In this document: piece after piece, positions 1 to 8,373 of the stretch
How the letters are laid out: the number at the start of each line of letters is the position of its first letter
How positions within the stretch are numbered: the first letter of the stretch is position 1
From: a virus
Strand: one strand, 5' to 3'
Virus record (IMG/VR): IMGVR_UViG_3300029448_007456
Location: 1 to 64,000 of that record
Length of the DNA stretch: 64,000 nt
Made by a program: the position numbers and the translations under genes
The notes under the pieces: model-generated
The model's database searches: none
The model's input: the letters and a program-made list of their open reading frames with translations, nothing else
Told to the model about the DNA's origin: nothing

Positions 1-248
1 TCTCGATCTGTTTCACCAGCAACCATTGATTTATAACCGTCTAACTCTTTCATCAGTTTGGCCAAAACCATTTTGTCTGCACTATCCAATTCACGTGCTT
101 CTTGCACTGGCGCATCAGTAGATGCTTGTGGTTGCAACTTGTTGAATTCATCACGTGACTGTTGCACAACCATTGAATGAAATGTTTCTTTGGCAGCCGC
201 TTCATCACCGGCCACTAGTTGGTCTAAAACTTTATCCAGGTCGCTCAT
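1..248 (-). CDS. Putative phage prohead/scaffold-associated protein (3' end cut by window)
   Basis: The reading frame starts at ATG 248 and is still open at base 1, so only about 82 N-terminal residues are visible. They begin MSDLDKVLDQLVAGDEAAAK and are acidic and helical, without transmembrane segments. The ATG follows directly after the TAA of the upstream gene, with a GGAG ribosome site, so the two are translationally coupled. Short acidic proteins of this style (a low-complexity start with a 'VAGD-AAA--FH' pattern) accompany prohead core genes in marine T4-like phages. That assignment is from general resemblance only and could be wrong. Confidence 0.5.
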   Translation of the reverse strand, partial: MSDLDKVLDQLVAGDEAAAKETFHSMVVQQSRDEFNKLQPQASTDAPVQEARELDSADKMVLAKLMKELDGYKSMVAGETDR

Positions 249-533
249 TTATTCTCCAGCCTTTGATATTGTAATGTAATATTTCGATCCTTCAAATGTA
301 AATGAATCATCTGCACTATCGATTTCAGCACCCAGTGTTGCAAGACTTTCTTGGATGTTGGATTTGATAGCAAGGATTTTTTTTGCATCTGCTTCACCAA
401 GTTTTTCTGCCTCAGCTGCAATGTCATCTAATGCTTTGTAGAGTTGACCTGAACGTTCTGGTGATGCTGTGAGGTCAATAAGATCTAACTTGTTGGTGAT
501 GTTTTTGAGTGTGTCTGCGTATTTGTTAGTCAT
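249..533 (-). CDS. Small helical phage protein, unknown function
   Basis: About 94 residues from the chosen ATG (MTNKYADTLKNITNKL), mostly amphipathic helix with a short beta-rich C-terminus (SFTFEGSKYYITIS). An upstream in-frame start at 554 is possible. The ATG at 533 is preferred because it overlaps the stop of the preceding gene in an ATGACTAA arrangement typical of coupled phage genes. It sits between an acidic low-complexity protein and a likely scaffold-associated protein, so a role in head assembly is plausible. No recognised domain. Confidence 0.6.
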   Translation of the reverse strand: MTNKYADTLKNITNKLDLIDLTASPERSGQLYKALDDIAAEAEKLGEADAKKILAIKSNIQESLATLGAEIDSADDSFTFEGSKYYITISKAGE

Positions 534-2013
534 TTCTAACCATTTCACAACCACCGAATGTGGAAGTTACTTCTCCAAACAGTTTAGAACCTAAATCTTC
601 ATACATGGCTTTGATCTTGTCAACAGCGTCAACATAATTCTCAAAGAAGTTTGCATCATTGAGATCCAAGTTGTTTAAATTGTGTTTGATTGGAAATGAC
701 CCATTGCCGTCTCTGGATAGATATGGAACTTCACCAGCTCCTACTTGTCCAACAATTTCATCTTCTACTATGTGATATGCAACTCTGTATGGTGTGGTGT
801 CACCTTCCCATGCCCCATCTTCAGCAACAAGTCCTTCATGACCTTTGCCAACAACTTCTGCAACCACAAAACGTGATCCGTCATACATGTTTTCATCTGC
901 AATCACTCTGGCTGAAGCAGTTAATCCTAGTTGTGCTTGTTTGCCACCAATCAACATTAATTCATATTGTTTGTTTAATTCAGCAATTAAAGAATCTGTG
1001 TCTGAATCTGAATCTTCTGATTTCTTTTTTTCTTTGTCCTTGAGTGCCTTTTTCATTGGCTCTTTTTTATCGCCATCTTTGTCAAAGTCTAAGTAGTCAG
1101 GCTTGCCATGTTTGGCTTCATCAACTTCTGCATCTTCTGGCAGTGGGTTGTCGCCTCTTGATGCCGCTGAAGGTCCCATGTCTTTGTTTGGCACTACATT
1201 TCTTTTGAGTTCATAATCGTCTTTGTCTAAAAACTTTTCATTTGGTTCGTTGTCATATGCTTCTGCTTCTGGCTCAGGTGCATCCATGTCAGGTGCATCC
1301 ATGTCTGGTGCATCAGGATTCATGTCCATAGCAGGTGCATCCATTGAGGGTTTGTTTTGGATATTCATCTGTTGTGGGTCAAGTCCTGCATTCTTTAAGA
1401 TAGCCATAAGAGCAATTTGATCTTCCAGTGTGTCTGTCTGAATACTGATGCCCTCACTCAGTTTCTGTTTTTTGTTGTCGTTCATTGTTGATTCTCCTAT
1501 GGATTGTGTGTCATCCTTCATTGCCATTTTTGTTGCTGTGGCATACATCACTGCATCAGCATCTTTACCGTATCGTTTTTTGAAACCTGCTTTGTCTGAT
1601 TTCATTGACTTTACAACCTTTTCTCTTTTGTCCATTTCGCCTTTGGTCATTGATCTTCCTGTGGTGCTGTGTTCGCCACCATGCTTTTCTTCTAGATCAT
1701 CTTCCATTGGTTCATCCTGTGTTGGATTTTGCAGATAATTTTTGACAGATGTTAATTTCTCAGCTGCAACAGCAATCTTGTTGGTCAACCAAGTGTCTAA
1801 GTTTTCACCGCCTGGTCTGTCTTTGAACATTTGATACAGCGCCATAGCATCTTTGGCTATTTGTGCTGTTTTGGCCTGCATAGAATCTGTGTCTGTGTGA
1901 CCATCTTCTGTCTGCTGATCCAAGTATTCTTGATATGTTTTTGGCTCTTCTACTAAATTAATCGCATTAAGAGCCTGCTTCATGTAACTAACTGAATTCT
2001 TATCTACTGACAT
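526..2013 (-). CDS. Large acidic T4-like virion/scaffold-type protein
   Basis: 495 residues, strongly charged. Visible blocks are an N-terminal helical part, a middle segment containing GKDADAVMYATATKMAMK (a motif I associate with marine T4-like phage virion proteins), an acidic low-complexity stretch built from repeated Asp-Met-Asp-Ala-Pro units around residues 220-245, a Lys/Glu/Asp-rich region, and a beta-rich C-terminal domain of about 150 residues. The start is preceded 5 nt upstream by AATAAATA, a T4-type late promoter motif, which fits a late structural role. Specific function unknown. Confidence 0.65.
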   Translation of the reverse strand: MSVDKNSVSYMKQALNAINLVEEPKTYQEYLDQQTEDGHTDTDSMQAKTAQIAKDAMALYQMFKDRPGGENLDTWLTNKIAVAAEKLTSVKNYLQNPTQDEPMEDDLEEKHGGEHSTTGRSMTKGEMDKREKVVKSMKSDKAGFKKRYGKDADAVMYATATKMAMKDDTQSIGESTMNDNKKQKLSEGISIQTDTLEDQIALMAILKNAGLDPQQMNIQNKPSMDAPAMDMNPDAPDMDAPDMDAPEPEAEAYDNEPNEKFLDKDDYELKRNVVPNKDMGPSAASRGDNPLPEDAEVDEAKHGKPDYLDFDKDGDKKEPMKKALKDKEKKKSEDSDSDTDSLIAELNKQYELMLIGGKQAQLGLTASARVIADENMYDGSRFVVAEVVGKGHEGLVAEDGAWEGDTTPYRVAYHIVEDEIVGQVGAGEVPYLSRDGNGSFPIKHNLNNLDLNDANFFENYVDAVDKIKAMYEDLGSKLFGEVTSTFGGCEMVRND

Positions 2014-2018
2014 GTGAG

Positions 2019-2026
2019 TATTTATT
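2019..2026 (-). promoter_or_regulatory. T4-type late promoter motif AATAAATA
   Basis: AATAAATA on the minus strand lies 5 nt upstream of the ATG at 2013. It is a one-base variant of the T4 late consensus TATAAATA and would place the transcript start close to the ATG. Confidence 0.55.
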
Positions 2027-3107
2027 AGAAGCGAGCCTTGAAACTGCTCATAAATGGGCCTTGATCAAGGAAGTTACGCAGATATCCATACTTGTTAAAG
2101 GTAGATCTCACTTCAAAAATTAGTTTTTTAGATATTCTATCAAACACTTGTATAGAAGGATTCACTGCTTTTTGGATATAACGCACATCAATCTCTGAAG
2201 ATTTTATGGCTTTCTTTAGTTCCTTAATAGATTTGGCTGAAAGGACATTGTATCCTTTGTCGTCGAATTCAACAACGTCAACAAAGTCGTCATCTCCTAC
2301 AAATTCTTTTTGTATTGCATTTGCTAGATTACCTAACAACTTGTATTCTTTTTTCTCATCTGTGCGTTCATTTGCAAACGCTTTTTTCATTATTCTAGTC
2401 ATTGTTGAATATATGTCTGCAACTACAGGTTTGCCAATTTCAATTGCTTGTAGTGTATCATTTTTACGCATTTGTTCAAACTGACTAAACTTTTTTTCAT
2501 GCTTTGCAATAACTGACTGCACCTCATTGGAAAAGCCAAGAATCCCAAACAGTTTAGTAAATGGAACTTTACCAAATCCTGATGCTTGTCCGAATTTTTT
2601 GCTAGCCACTTTGAGACTTAAATTTAGTCTAGATAAAGGTTCAGTTATTTCGTTGCCTTCATTGTCTTTATAAGTTACCTTTGCTGACATGTCAATCTTT
2701 GCACCCTGTGTGCCTACAACATCAATAGATACAGAATCTTTTCTTTTATTGTTGTGAATAAACTCTACTTGCTCAACAATTTGTGCATTTGCATAATTGA
2801 TTGCTTGCTTTGTTATGCCTGTGAATATACCACCCATGTAATTAGACTTATCAATAACACAATCAATTACGTCTTGTTTTGCTTGTACCATAAGGTTAAA
2901 AACATCCTGTTTAGTTTTCTGTTGTCTTTGAATAGGAGTAACATTAGGAAGTTTGGTTAAAAAAGCAACTAATTGTTGTTCAGTGATTGGTTTGTTTTGT
3001 AATAACCTAAAATAAACTGCACACGCCAACACAACTTCTTGAGCATCGCCTCTATTACAAGTGCGATTCTGTTCGTTGATTCTTGTGCCTATGTCAGTGT
3101 ATCTCAT
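2025..3107 (-). CDS. Conserved-type phage protein, unknown function (360 aa)
   Basis: 360 residues, soluble, mixed alpha/beta, with no signal peptide or membrane segment. The N-terminus (MRYTDIGTRINEQ) resembles the short leaders seen on several neighbours, and the C-terminus is rich in aromatic and basic residues (IFEVRSTFNKYGYLRNFLDQGPF). The start overlaps the TGA of a 41-codon gene upstream in an ATGA arrangement. I do not recognise a family. A nuclease-like fold is conceivable but not supported by a visible motif. Confidence 0.6.
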   Translation of the reverse strand: MRYTDIGTRINEQNRTCNRGDAQEVVLACAVYFRLLQNKPITEQQLVAFLTKLPNVTPIQRQQKTKQDVFNLMVQAKQDVIDCVIDKSNYMGGIFTGITKQAINYANAQIVEQVEFIHNNKRKDSVSIDVVGTQGAKIDMSAKVTYKDNEGNEITEPLSRLNLSLKVASKKFGQASGFGKVPFTKLFGILGFSNEVQSVIAKHEKKFSQFEQMRKNDTLQAIEIGKPVVADIYSTMTRIMKKAFANERTDEKKEYKLLGNLANAIQKEFVGDDDFVDVVEFDDKGYNVLSAKSIKELKKAIKSSEIDVRYIQKAVNPSIQVFDRISKKLIFEVRSTFNKYGYLRNFLDQGPFMSSFKARF

Positions 3108-3229
3108 TTTTTAAGTCCTTTGCTTGGGTCTTTGACCAACACAACTTTACCATTTTTGGTCTTTACCCTGTAAGGATAACGCAGAGTCGAATTACTGTAA
3201 CCCATTTTGGCGAACTCTTGTAATCGCAT
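3104..3229 (-). CDS. Small basic protein (41 aa)
   Basis: Reads MRLQEFAKMGYSNS... and ends ...PSKGLKK, rich in Lys/Arg, with a predicted short beta hairpin (YPYRVKTKNGKVVLVKD). Its TGA overlaps the ATG of the next gene (ATGA), and GTTAAATA, a late-promoter-like octamer, lies 5 nt upstream of its ATG. These two context marks are the support for calling so short a frame. Function unknown. Confidence 0.5.
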   Translation of the reverse strand: MRLQEFAKMGYSNSTLRYPYRVKTKNGKVVLVKDPSKGLKK

Positions 3230-3234
3230 GCGTG

Positions 3235-3242
3235 TATTTAAC
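3235..3242 (-). promoter_or_regulatory. Late-promoter-like motif GTTAAATA
   Basis: GTTAAATA, 5 nt upstream of the ATG at 3229, with the same spacing as other late motifs in the window. Confidence 0.4.
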
Positions 3243-3244
3243 TA

Positions 3245-3682
3245 TTAAGATTGTATGCGTGGTTTGAGAGACTGGTCGATTAAGCCATCTGAGGCTTTAC
3301 TCTCCAGCAAACCAACATACACAGAGACTAATCTTCCAGTGGGCCCCATCACAGTGGCCTGCCACAGTTCTCCATTTTGTTTGTCACCATACAAATCAGG
3401 ATACACAGCAAGTTTCTCGACCAGTTGCACAGTATATCTGTAACTGCCGTCAAACACACATTCGCCTAACTGCAATGCAGAATACCATACTTGATCAGCC
3501 AGTTCATCATCTTCTTTGGTCTTTTCCGCCATCAAGTCTGCCATTACTTCCAACACATTAGATGTATTACACATGGACACCACTCTGGCAAAGTCGCCTG
3601 CGTGCCATTTGTCATCTTGTGCTGTCAAAGTATTAAAAGTAAGTAGGTAAGTTATAATAACTGATAAAAATATTTTTTTCAT
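3245..3682 (-). CDS. Secreted/periplasmic protein with signal peptide, unknown function
   Basis: About 145 residues starting MKKIFLSVIITYLLTFNT and followed by an Ala-Gln cleavage-like site, a clear Sec signal peptide. The mature part has three cysteines and the conserved-looking block GELWQATVMGPTGRLVSVYVGLLES. A start two codons upstream is possible but would sit against an ATTAAATA late-promoter-like element, so the MKK start is preferred. Signal-peptide proteins are unusual in a structural region of a phage. Together with later envelope genes this suggests modification of the host periplasm. Function unknown. Confidence 0.6.
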   Translation of the reverse strand: MKKIFLSVIITYLLTFNTLTAQDDKWHAGDFARVVSMCNTSNVLEVMADLMAEKTKEDDELADQVWYSALQLGECVFDGSYRYTVQLVEKLAVYPDLYGDKQNGELWQATVMGPTGRLVSVYVGLLESKASDGLIDQSLKPRIQS

Positions 3683-3766
3683 GTACACATATATTTAATT
3701 TTTGTTACATGTGTTTTACTGCAAAATTGGCAGGATTGTGTGCATAACAGCTATGCAAAAAAGTTA

Positions 3767-4249
3767 TTAGTTAGCACCCACGTGTGTGGCGCCCATGGCC
3801 TTGCCATCACGTGCAATCTTGTTCATACGCATGATAACATCATTGAAGTAACCTTGTCGCTTGCCGCCGGATATACTAGTCATGCCTCCTGGCATTTTTT
3901 CAACTTCAGCATCCTGCGCCGCGGATGGTTTGCCTATGTTCTTTTGCAACCATTGTGTTGCACGGGCAATGAATTCATCTATAGGAATACTGCCGCTATA
4001 CACATCATAACCTAGTGCATCAAACACTTCTCCTGCATTAACATTTGATAGATTAAGTGCATGTTCTGGATTGTATTTTGGATTAGCAAAATCTTTGGGA
4101 TCACCGTCGAAGCCACGATCATAAACAGCATCTTGATATCTGTCTTCGTCACCAGTGACCATGCTGAAATAGTTTTCACCTGGATTTTTTTTGTATGCAT
4201 GAAAACTCATGCTTTCAGATATATTATTATTAATCTCGTGTAGTCTCAT
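3767..4249 (-). CDS. Phage protein of unknown function (160 aa)
   Basis: Starts MRLHEINNNISESMSF, resembling the short N-terminal leader shared by several small proteins here. It is soluble, with a Gly/Asn-rich middle and a basic C-terminal helix (YFNDVIMRMNKIARDGKAMGA). It overlaps the following nucleotidase gene by 20 nt, so the two are co-transcribed. No domain recognised. Confidence 0.6.
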   Translation of the reverse strand: MRLHEINNNISESMSFHAYKKNPGENYFSMVTGDEDRYQDAVYDRGFDGDPKDFANPKYNPEHALNLSNVNAGEVFDALGYDVYSGSIPIDEFIARATQWLQKNIGKPSAAQDAEVEKMPGGMTSISGGKRQGYFNDVIMRMNKIARDGKAMGATHVGAN

Positions 4250-4784
4250 TTTTTGACGCTGCCTGTAATTGTTTCACTGTATTATTTACCGTGCCATTGG
4301 TATGCTGGATGCCTATTCCGCCTGCAGACTGCCATTTCTTGATGTTGTAGCCAAAGTCATCTATTAATATATTTGGTGTGCCATCTGCCTGTTTTGCATA
4401 CATGCCTTTGTCTCCAGTGGCTGTCATTATGATAACTTCATTTGGTTGTGGTTGTAAATTGGTTTGCACCCATTGTTTTTTTTGTGTAACCACACGTTTA
4501 TCACCGGCTAATGCTTTGGAAAGTATTTTGTATTGTCCATTGAACAAAACTTTTATTGCAGACATCAACTTGGGCACATCTGACAACACATCAAGGTTAA
4601 TCCAAAAATCTTTTTGTTTGGCAATGTCTCTCAACACCTTACTCACAGTGTCTTTGGATGCATCTTTCCAGGATGACACTCCTGCCATTTGGTTAAATGG
4701 TCCATAAAAGTCAGCAACCACACCGTCCATGTCAACATATAATATAGGCGATTTAACCGTGGTTTCTAGTTCATACAGTATCAT
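4230..4784 (-). CDS. HAD-fold 5'(3')-deoxyribonucleotidase-like phosphatase
   Basis: HAD-superfamily motif I is visible as VDMDGVVADF, with nucleophile Asp18 and acid/base Asp20. A Thr in IIMTATGDKG matches motif II, and ILIDDFGYNIKKW carries the motif IV acidic pair. At 184 residues the length fits the compact NT5C type found in T4-like phages, which dephosphorylates deoxynucleoside monophosphates in the cytoplasm. It overlaps the nucleotidyltransferase gene by 4 nt, suggesting a nucleotide-salvage pair. The substrate is inferred from the family, not shown by the sequence. Confidence 0.75.
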   Translation of the reverse strand: MILYELETTVKSPILYVDMDGVVADFYGPFNQMAGVSSWKDASKDTVSKVLRDIAKQKDFWINLDVLSDVPKLMSAIKVLFNGQYKILSKALAGDKRVVTQKKQWVQTNLQPQPNEVIIMTATGDKGMYAKQADGTPNILIDDFGYNIKKWQSAGGIGIQHTNGTVNNTVKQLQAASKNETTRD

Positions 4785-5629
4785 TTTAAACGCAATGCTT
4801 TCATAATCTTGCCCAATGTTTTTTTGTTAACATCTGCTGTGGTATTCTGTTTGGTGACAATACCAACACCGGCAGCTTCTTCAGGATTACGTTGCGTTAC
4901 TGGCGGCACATTTGATCTTTGTTTGTCTTTGGGATCAGTTTCTCTAGCGCCTCGTGCCTTAGCCGCTTTGCTCAATCTTCCTTTGACAAGATTACCTGTC
5001 TTGGTAAAATATGTGCCACGTGGTGCTTCTTTGGTTTCCACCTGTTTGATGTAGTCTTTCAGTGATTCTTTAATGCCCATGGCTTGTCTTAGGGTGTTGT
5101 AAATTTTTCTTTTGGTATCTTCAGAGCCAGCAAACATTGTGGCAAAGCCATCAAAGTCTCCTTGCACTGCGGCTTCACGTGCCTTGGATGCTGATACACC
5201 TTCTAATGTGTCTGCATCTGGATCTCTTGTGCCTGCTGATACAACATTGATGGTGTCAAATGTGTATTCTTTGCCATTGTATTTGTTTAATAAATCTTCA
5301 AATGCACTGACTCTGTCACTGCCAGCAACCATGGTTACATTTTTGTGTCCTGCTGTTTCTAAAAACTTCATCACATCAATGATTGTTCTAATGCTGGTGT
5401 CATTGATTATTCTATCTGCCATTTCTGGAAACTGTGCGTCTATAATTGCAATCTTTTGATTTCTTGATAATGGATTTTTCTTGTTGTCTTGTGTAGGCGA
5501 CACAAATACAAAATGCACGTCACTCACAGATGCAAGTTTGTCATACAATTTTTTATGACCTATTGTGGGAGGATTAAATCTACCAAAGACAAATGCCGCT
5601 GTGCTATGTTCTACTTCTGTGAGTTTCAT
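4781..5629 (-). CDS. Cytidylyltransferase-like nucleotidyltransferase
   Basis: The N-terminus has FGRFNPPTIGH, the (T/H)xGH signature of the NMNAT/PPAT/cytidylyltransferase alpha-beta fold, and later SKAREAAVQGDF, resembling the ISSTxIR-type region. Residues 1-190 form the catalytic domain. The last 90 are basic and Gly/Pro/Thr-rich, ending in a short helix. The ATG is preferred to an upstream TTG. It probably transfers a nucleotide to a phosphorylated substrate, but which (NMN, pantetheine phosphate or a sugar/lipid phosphate) cannot be told. It lies beside the nucleotidase. Confidence 0.7.
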   Translation of the reverse strand: MKLTEVEHSTAAFVFGRFNPPTIGHKKLYDKLASVSDVHFVFVSPTQDNKKNPLSRNQKIAIIDAQFPEMADRIINDTSIRTIIDVMKFLETAGHKNVTMVAGSDRVSAFEDLLNKYNGKEYTFDTINVVSAGTRDPDADTLEGVSASKAREAAVQGDFDGFATMFAGSEDTKRKIYNTLRQAMGIKESLKDYIKQVETKEAPRGTYFTKTGNLVKGRLSKAAKARGARETDPKDKQRSNVPPVTQRNPEEAAGVGIVTKQNTTADVNKKTLGKIMKALRLK

Positions 5630-5876
5630 CGTCAATCATTTCTTGATATACATTTATAGCAACTTGCTTTTTAAGTTCTGGTGTGATTGCAGTATAAGGC
5701 ACTTTAGACGCTTTGCTGAACTTCATACATGCATTATCAACAAGTTCCATGACACGTGATTGATTGTTTGGATTTTTACGCATGTATTGTTGCATGGGCA
5801 CAAAATGCCTTCTATACATGTCATCATCATTGAAAAGATATTCTGTAACTGCTGTGCTCAAGGATTCGTCATGCAT
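5604..5876 (-). CDS. Small phage protein (90 aa), unknown function
   Basis: Helical protein starting MHDESLSTAVTEYLFNDDD, with Met/Asn/Gln-rich central helices. It overlaps the next gene by 26 nt. AATAAATA sits 7 nt upstream of the ATG, so it heads a late transcription unit covering the nucleotidyltransferase and nucleotidase. No recognised family. Confidence 0.6.
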   Translation of the reverse strand: MHDESLSTAVTEYLFNDDDMYRRHFVPMQQYMRKNPNNQSRVMELVDNACMKFSKASKVPYTAITPELKKQVAINVYQEMIDDETHRSRT

Positions 5877-5883
5877 GATAAAT

Positions 5884-5891
5884 TATTTATT
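5884..5891 (-). promoter_or_regulatory. T4-type late promoter motif AATAAATA
   Basis: Minus-strand AATAAATA, 7 nt upstream of the ATG at 5876 and just downstream of the next gene's stop. Confidence 0.5.
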
Positions 5892-6294
5892 AAAAAAGTT
5901 TCTCCAGTAACCACTGCTCTATAGGCATATCAAATGCAAATTCTGTGGTGGCATTTTGATACAATCCTGTGGTGGAAGATCTTTCGAGAATCTGTGTTAG
6001 GTTGATTTCGTCAATCACAAGTTTTTGTAGTGTAATGAATGAATCTTCAACAATCTGTCCAGCGTCGTTGACCACAGTGTTATCGTGGTCTTTGTTGAAT
6101 AACCTAAATTTTATTACATTGTGTTTGGCTAGTATCACTTTTTTGTTAAGTGTATTGTGTGTATGGCCAGACACATCTAGATTGATTGAATGATCGTTGA
6201 CCAATATTTCCAAATACAATGGATGTTTGATCCAATTGTGGGTGTAAGTTACACTAAAGTTGACACTATGTTTTATAGGTAAATTCGTATCCAC
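5890..6294 (-). CDS. Beta-rich phage protein, unknown function (134 aa)
   Basis: Reads MDTNLPIKHSVNFSVTY and continues with alternating hydrophobic residues, suggesting a beta sandwich, with His-containing strands and a C-terminal amphipathic helix (IEQWLLEKLF). It overlaps the upstream 62-codon gene by 29 nt. It has the look of a small virion or carbohydrate-binding protein, but no family is recognised. Confidence 0.55.
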   Translation of the reverse strand: MDTNLPIKHSVNFSVTYTHNWIKHPLYLEILVNDHSINLDVSGHTHNTLNKKVILAKHNVIKFRLFNKDHDNTVVNDAGQIVEDSFITLQKLVIDEINLTQILERSSTTGLYQNATTEFAFDMPIEQWLLEKLF

Positions 6295-6454
6295 TTTTAT
6301 TTCCTACATATAATCCTGGTTTGGTTTTTTTCATATCCAGTTTGATGTCACCTGGTTGTAGGGCCACAGTCAACCATCCGTCTGTGTGATTGACTATTCG
6401 TGCTTCCACTAACTGATCATTGTCAGTGCAGTGTATTTTAATATCATCTTGCAT
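6266..6454 (-). CDS. Small beta-rich phage protein (62 aa)
   Basis: Starts MQDDIKIHCTDNDQLVEARI, compact and beta-rich, ending in aromatic/Thr residues. It is first in a two-gene overlap and is preceded by AATAAATG, one base off the late motif. Function unknown. Confidence 0.5.
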   Translation of the reverse strand: MQDDIKIHCTDNDQLVEARIVNHTDGWLTVALQPGDIKLDMKKTKPGLYVGNKSGYEFTYKT

Positions 6455-6492
6455 ACATTTATTTTACTACAAATAAACATTGTGTCAATGTG

Positions 6493-6843
6493 TTATTTTT
6501 GAAAACCAACAGTATCTCTGCAGATGTCTTTTTCTGGAAATTCTGCCCAGTACAGTTCATATGCCACAGCATCTTCCAAACATTCAAATTGATGTAGCAG
6601 TCCTGGTTTTACTTTGGTGTAGTCACCTGCTTTGAGCACAGTTTCATCACAGAGATCATAGTCTTTTTGCCACACTCTGATTAACAGCGATCCTGATTCT
6701 ACAAAGAATCCATTCCATTTGTATTCATGTAAATGTTTAGAACACACGCCACCTGCTTTGGTAACGATTCTGTGAAACTCAAGCACACCGTTGCGTTCAA
6801 CTAGTTCTGTGGTTCCCCACACTTTGCCTGATACATAACTCAT
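6493..6843 (-). CDS. Cupin-fold protein
   Basis: 116 residues covering a single cupin barrel. Motif 1 is seen as CSKHLHEYKWNGFFVESGSL with metal-binding-type His residues, and motif 2 as GDYTKVKPGLLHQFECLEDA with a further His. Small cupins bind a metal and act as sugar isomerases, dioxygenases or sensors. Which applies here cannot be told. It lies beside a radical SAM gene, a pairing that suggests small-molecule or surface-sugar chemistry (inference). Confidence 0.75.
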   Translation of the reverse strand: MSYVSGKVWGTTELVERNGVLEFHRIVTKAGGVCSKHLHEYKWNGFFVESGSLLIRVWQKDYDLCDETVLKAGDYTKVKPGLLHQFECLEDAVAYELYWAEFPEKDICRDTVGFQK

Positions 6844-6867
6844 GCAAATAGTTATAGAAAGGTTTTT

Positions 6868-7731
6868 TTAACGGGTTTTGATCTGAGTACCACAATGCTT
6901 TAAACATTTTGGATAAAACTTTTTGGTTTCAAACGTATGTTTGATATCTTCAGGAGTGTATGACTTGTTGTAAACATAACAGCATGGATGTAGGTTGCCA
7001 TATGCAGACAGATACATGCTAGGATATGCTAGGTGCATACAATTTTTTTCAAACACAGTGACACCAGGATCACTTGCAAATGTTTCTAGAGAATTATCAA
7101 AACCAACATTTTTGATAGCAAGTTCTTGGCCTGTCTTGTAATGATAACTTTTTTTGTCACTTCTGATATTTTTAAGCACTTTAAAATCAGCAAAGTTCAT
7201 TTCTTGTGACAAGTTATAGCACTCAACCACATCATCCTTGTTGTGTGCAAACATAATAAATTGCCATATAGCTCTCCCTCCAGATTGTATAAACGTATCT
7301 GCGTTTTGAATTATTTTGTTATAACTTGTGCCTTGCCTGTAATAGCTGTGATTTTGTTCAGTGCCGTCAATGGCAAACCATACTTCAAGATTAATGTGTT
7401 TGGTTTTTTCTGCCAACTGCTTCCACCAGTGTTTTGTTCTTAGACTGCCGTTTGTGTTTACAGTGACATTTGTAATTTTGTCATAATTTAATACACATTC
7501 CAATTGTTTGTCAAAATTTTTGGCTGCCAAAGGATCGCCAAGATTACCACAGAACTGAATTGTGTGCAAACTAGGACTGTCTTCAACCACTTGTTGTAAT
7601 CTTTTGAGATTTAGATCTGTTATTTGCACATGTGATGCAAGACCAAAACCTTGATTGTTGCGTGGACAAAAAGGACACCAAGCATTACATCTTGTGGTGG
7701 ATTCCACGTGCAACCAAACAATGTTGCTCAT
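6868..7731 (-). CDS. Radical SAM enzyme with SPASM-like C-terminal cysteines
   Basis: The N-terminus has CNAWCPFC, the CX3CX2C cluster-binding motif of radical SAM enzymes, followed by TIQFCGNLGDP (GGEP-like region for SAM). The C-terminus holds further cysteines (NCMHLAYPS, HPCCYVYN, CLKHCGT), suggesting SPASM/Twitch-type auxiliary Fe-S binding. 287 residues, soluble. SPASM proteins often modify peptides or proteins, but the substrate is unknown. It is the first of four radical SAM proteins in this window, which also carries Fe-S assembly genes. Confidence 0.8.
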   Translation of the reverse strand: MSNIVWLHVESTTRCNAWCPFCPRNNQGFGLASHVQITDLNLKRLQQVVEDSPSLHTIQFCGNLGDPLAAKNFDKQLECVLNYDKITNVTVNTNGSLRTKHWWKQLAEKTKHINLEVWFAIDGTEQNHSYYRQGTSYNKIIQNADTFIQSGGRAIWQFIMFAHNKDDVVECYNLSQEMNFADFKVLKNIRSDKKSYHYKTGQELAIKNVGFDNSLETFASDPGVTVFEKNCMHLAYPSMYLSAYGNLHPCCYVYNKSYTPEDIKHTFETKKFYPKCLKHCGTQIKTR

Positions 7732-7732
7732 A

Positions 7733-8083
7733 CTAAAAGTTTAATTGGATTTTGGTTACAGATCCTGTGGTAACAGTCACTGAAGATCTTAACCACACAA
7801 AGTTGCCAGTGAAGTTTTTGAATGTGGTAGCAACCACAGATGAACCATCTCCTACTTCTGTGTCGTCTATGTCAAACCAATCAACAGCATTGTCAGGATC
7901 AGTTGCTAAAGATCCCTGCATTTTAATTGTTCCTACAAAATCAGACGAACAAATGTATGCCACTGTATGAAGTCCGTCTGCATTTCCAAAGTAGCCGTCT
8001 GCTTTGACTTTATCTGACACTGTTGCGGCTGTTGAATCTGATGCGTCGACTTGTGATTGCACTGTTGTTGATACTGTTGGCAT
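7733..8083 (-). CDS. Small virion-type beta protein
   Basis: 116 residues, Thr/Ser/Asp-rich with many short beta strands (SVTVTTGSVTKIQLNF at the end), the composition of phage decoration or fibre-associated proteins. AATAAATA is 5 nt upstream of the ATG, marking late expression. No catalytic motif. Call by composition and context only. Confidence 0.5.
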   Translation of the reverse strand: MPTVSTTVQSQVDASDSTAATVSDKVKADGYFGNADGLHTVAYICSSDFVGTIKMQGSLATDPDNAVDWFDIDDTEVGDGSSVVATTFKNFTGNFVWLRSSVTVTTGSVTKIQLNF

Positions 8084-8088
8084 GCGTA

Positions 8089-8096
8089 TATTTATT
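8089..8096 (-). promoter_or_regulatory. T4-type late promoter motif AATAAATA
   Basis: Minus-strand AATAAATA located 5 nt upstream of the ATG at 8083. Confidence 0.55.
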
Positions 8097-8373
8097 GCAT
8101 CTCTGGATAGAGTCTTGTGATCGTTGCTTCATCCATGCCATTAAGTTGATGCACTTTAGATGCTCCTATGATGTATTCATGTAGATTTTCTGGATCACAG
8201 CCTTTGATGTAAACAGTGCCTTTGGGTGTTTGAGCACAATCTTCATACAACAGATCTTTGGTTACTATGACCGGTTGTCCTCCTATGCCTGGAGCATTTA
8301 TTGTGGCATTCACCATGCAATTGTTCGTTACATAATTGTTTTTGATCATATATTCAATAATTTTTGATTTCAT
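8092..8373 (-). CDS. Small phage protein (93 aa), unknown function
   Basis: Begins MKSKIIEYMIKNNYVTNNC and contains four cysteines and a Gly-rich segment (INAPGIGGQPVIVTKDLL), with a short C-terminal helix. It directly follows clpA (adjacent stop and ATG, GGAG ribosome site), so it is the last gene of the chaperone/protease operon. Whether it is a Clp adaptor or unrelated cannot be judged. Confidence 0.55.
   Translation of the reverse strand: MKSKIIEYMIKNNYVTNNCMVNATINAPGIGGQPVIVTKDLLYEDCAQTPKGTVYIKGCDPENLHEYIIGASKVHQLNGMDEATITRLYPEMQ

Noticed and set aside
690-1738. Several plus-strand frames within the first 2 kb
   Set aside because: They are antisense shadows of the long acidic gene and have implausible Cys/His/Leu-rich composition.
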